Position numbers and translations under genes: made by a program. Source: Ruminococcus flavefaciens (lineage in GTDB: Bacteria > Bacillota > Clostridia > Oscillospirales > Ruminococcaceae). From it: a DNA stretch of 7,732 nucleotides. The notes beneath the pieces are model-generated. The model made no database searches, had not been told where the DNA came from, and saw only the letters and a program-made list of their open reading frames with translations. The first letter of the stretch is position 1. Each line of letters starts with the position of its first letter. Of the stretch, positions 6,966-7,732 are shown piece after piece. Location: contig DEDQ01000062.1 of the NCBI GenBank assembly GCA_002350065.1, forward strand, positions 14,854 to 22,585, given 5' to 3'.

Positions 6966-7732
6966 ATGACTGATACAACCGGCTCGGTCGTAAAGGACGA
7001 AGCCGAAATAGGCGGCGGACTCTCTCCTAAACAGGCGAGAAAGCTCCGCATGAAGTCGATGACTCCGGAAGAGAGAAGCTATCTGCGGCGGAATGCCTTC
7101 GCTGAGAAGATATGGGTGGTCTGCCGGACAGCGATACTCTGCGGTATAAGCTTCGTGGTGCTGTATCCGCTCATATATATGGTCAGCTGCGCCTTCCGCG
7201 AGCGGCAGGATATGTCTGACCCCACTGTTATGTGGATACCCCGGCATTTCACTCTCGATATCATCCGCGAGACCATTGACGCTATGGACCTCTGGAAGAC
7301 CCTGCGTGATACGCTCGTGCTGAATATCGGCTGCTCGCTCGTGCAGGTCATATCCTGCGCGGTGACCGGTTACGGCTTCGCGAGGTTTAAATTTCGCGGG
7401 AGCAGGCTGCTCTTCGGCATAGTCATTCTCATGATACTCGTGCCTACGCAGATAATAGCTATCCCGCTGTATACGCTGTTCCGCAACTTCGGCATAAAGG
7501 GGCTCTTCGAGATAAACCTCATTAATACGCCGTGGACGATGTACCTCCCCGCACTTACCGGAAACGGTATCCGCTCGGGACTGATGATACTCATCTTCCG
7601 GCAGTTCTTCCGCGGTCTCCCGAAAGAGCTCGAGGACGCTGCCTATATCGACGGCTGCGGTCCCTTCATGACCTTCGTCAGGGTAATGATCCCTAATGCG
7701 GCTTCCGCTTTCCTGACCGTTTTCCTCTTCTC
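6966..7732 (+). CDS. Carbohydrate ABC transporter permease, MalG type, second pair (3' end outside window)
   Basis: The frame from ATG 6966 stays open to the window edge, giving 255 whole codons of a MalG-type permease that likely ends shortly beyond. The first 50 residues are charged and cytoplasmic (SPKQARKLRMKSMTPEERSY, 20-39), longer than in the other MalG protein here. Helices can be seen near 53-75, 117-138, 147-171, 188-212 and from 244. Conserved stretches include DPTVMWIPRHFTL (85-97), TGYGFARFKFRG (134-145), IFRQFFRGLPKELEDAA (210-226) and the coupling loop EDAAYIDGCGPFMTFVRVMI (223-242), which fits the EAA pattern with an intact DG at 229-230. It pairs with the MalF gene 12 bases upstream. 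I recall this subfamily near DUF5696 genes in other Firmicutes, from memory and not checked. Expected remainder: the end of helix 5 and helix 6. Confidence 0.92.
   Translation, partial: MTDTTGSVVKDEAEIGGGLSPKQARKLRMKSMTPEERSYLRRNAFAEKIWVVCRTAILCGISFVVLYPLIYMVSCAFRERQDMSDPTVMWIPRHFTLDIIRETIDAMDLWKTLRDTLVLNIGCSLVQVISCAVTGYGFARFKFRGSRLLFGIVILMILVPTQIIAIPLYTLFRNFGIKGLFEINLINTPWTMYLPALTGNGIRSGLMILIFRQFFRGLPKELEDAAYIDGCGPFMTFVRVMIPNAASAFLTVFLF

Overview
The window is one densely packed, single-strand (+) stretch of an accessory carbohydrate-uptake locus. Strong AGGAGG-type Shine-Dalgarno sites precede nearly every gene. Typical Sec signal peptides, the permease subfamilies and the DUF5696/Yip1/NHL gene combination point to a Gram-positive Firmicute, most likely a Clostridia member such as an Oscillospirales/Ruminococcaceae-like gut bacterium. 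That placement is inference from gene content and style (frequent CTC, CGC and ATA codons, moderately GC-rich by eye), not a marker-gene assignment.

Layout: (1) 1-195, the C-terminal end of a MalF-type sugar ABC permease; (2) 196-243, the only non-coding gap longer than 12 bases; (3) 244-1122, a complete MalG-type permease that pairs with it; (4) 1132-2628, a secreted NHL beta-propeller protein with a TPR-like segment and a C-terminal membrane anchor; (5) 2606-3235, a five-helix Yip1-family membrane protein; (6) 3245-6058, a large secreted DUF5696 protein; (7) 6051-6953, a second MalF-type permease; (8) 6966 to the window end, a second MalG-type permease, cut by the edge. Genes overlap or are separated by 9-12 bases after position 244. 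I found no terminator and no convincing promoter, so the window looks like the interior of one operon.

Working together (inference): two permease heterodimers (1+3 and 7+8) would form two importers of the MalFGK2 type, or two alternative channels for related glycans. Neither the solute-binding protein nor the ATPase is in the window; a binding protein may lie outside it, and the ATPase may be a shared MsmX-like one encoded elsewhere. Between the two pairs sits a three-gene envelope module of unknown function: a membrane-tethered propeller (possible sensor or scaffold), a Yip1 membrane protein, and the DUF5696 protein, whose layout resembles a glycoside hydrolase (beta-sandwich followed by a probable TIM-barrel). 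No mobile elements, RNA genes or CRISPR repeats were seen. The three-gene module and its fixed place between transporter halves is the most interesting uncharacterised element here.
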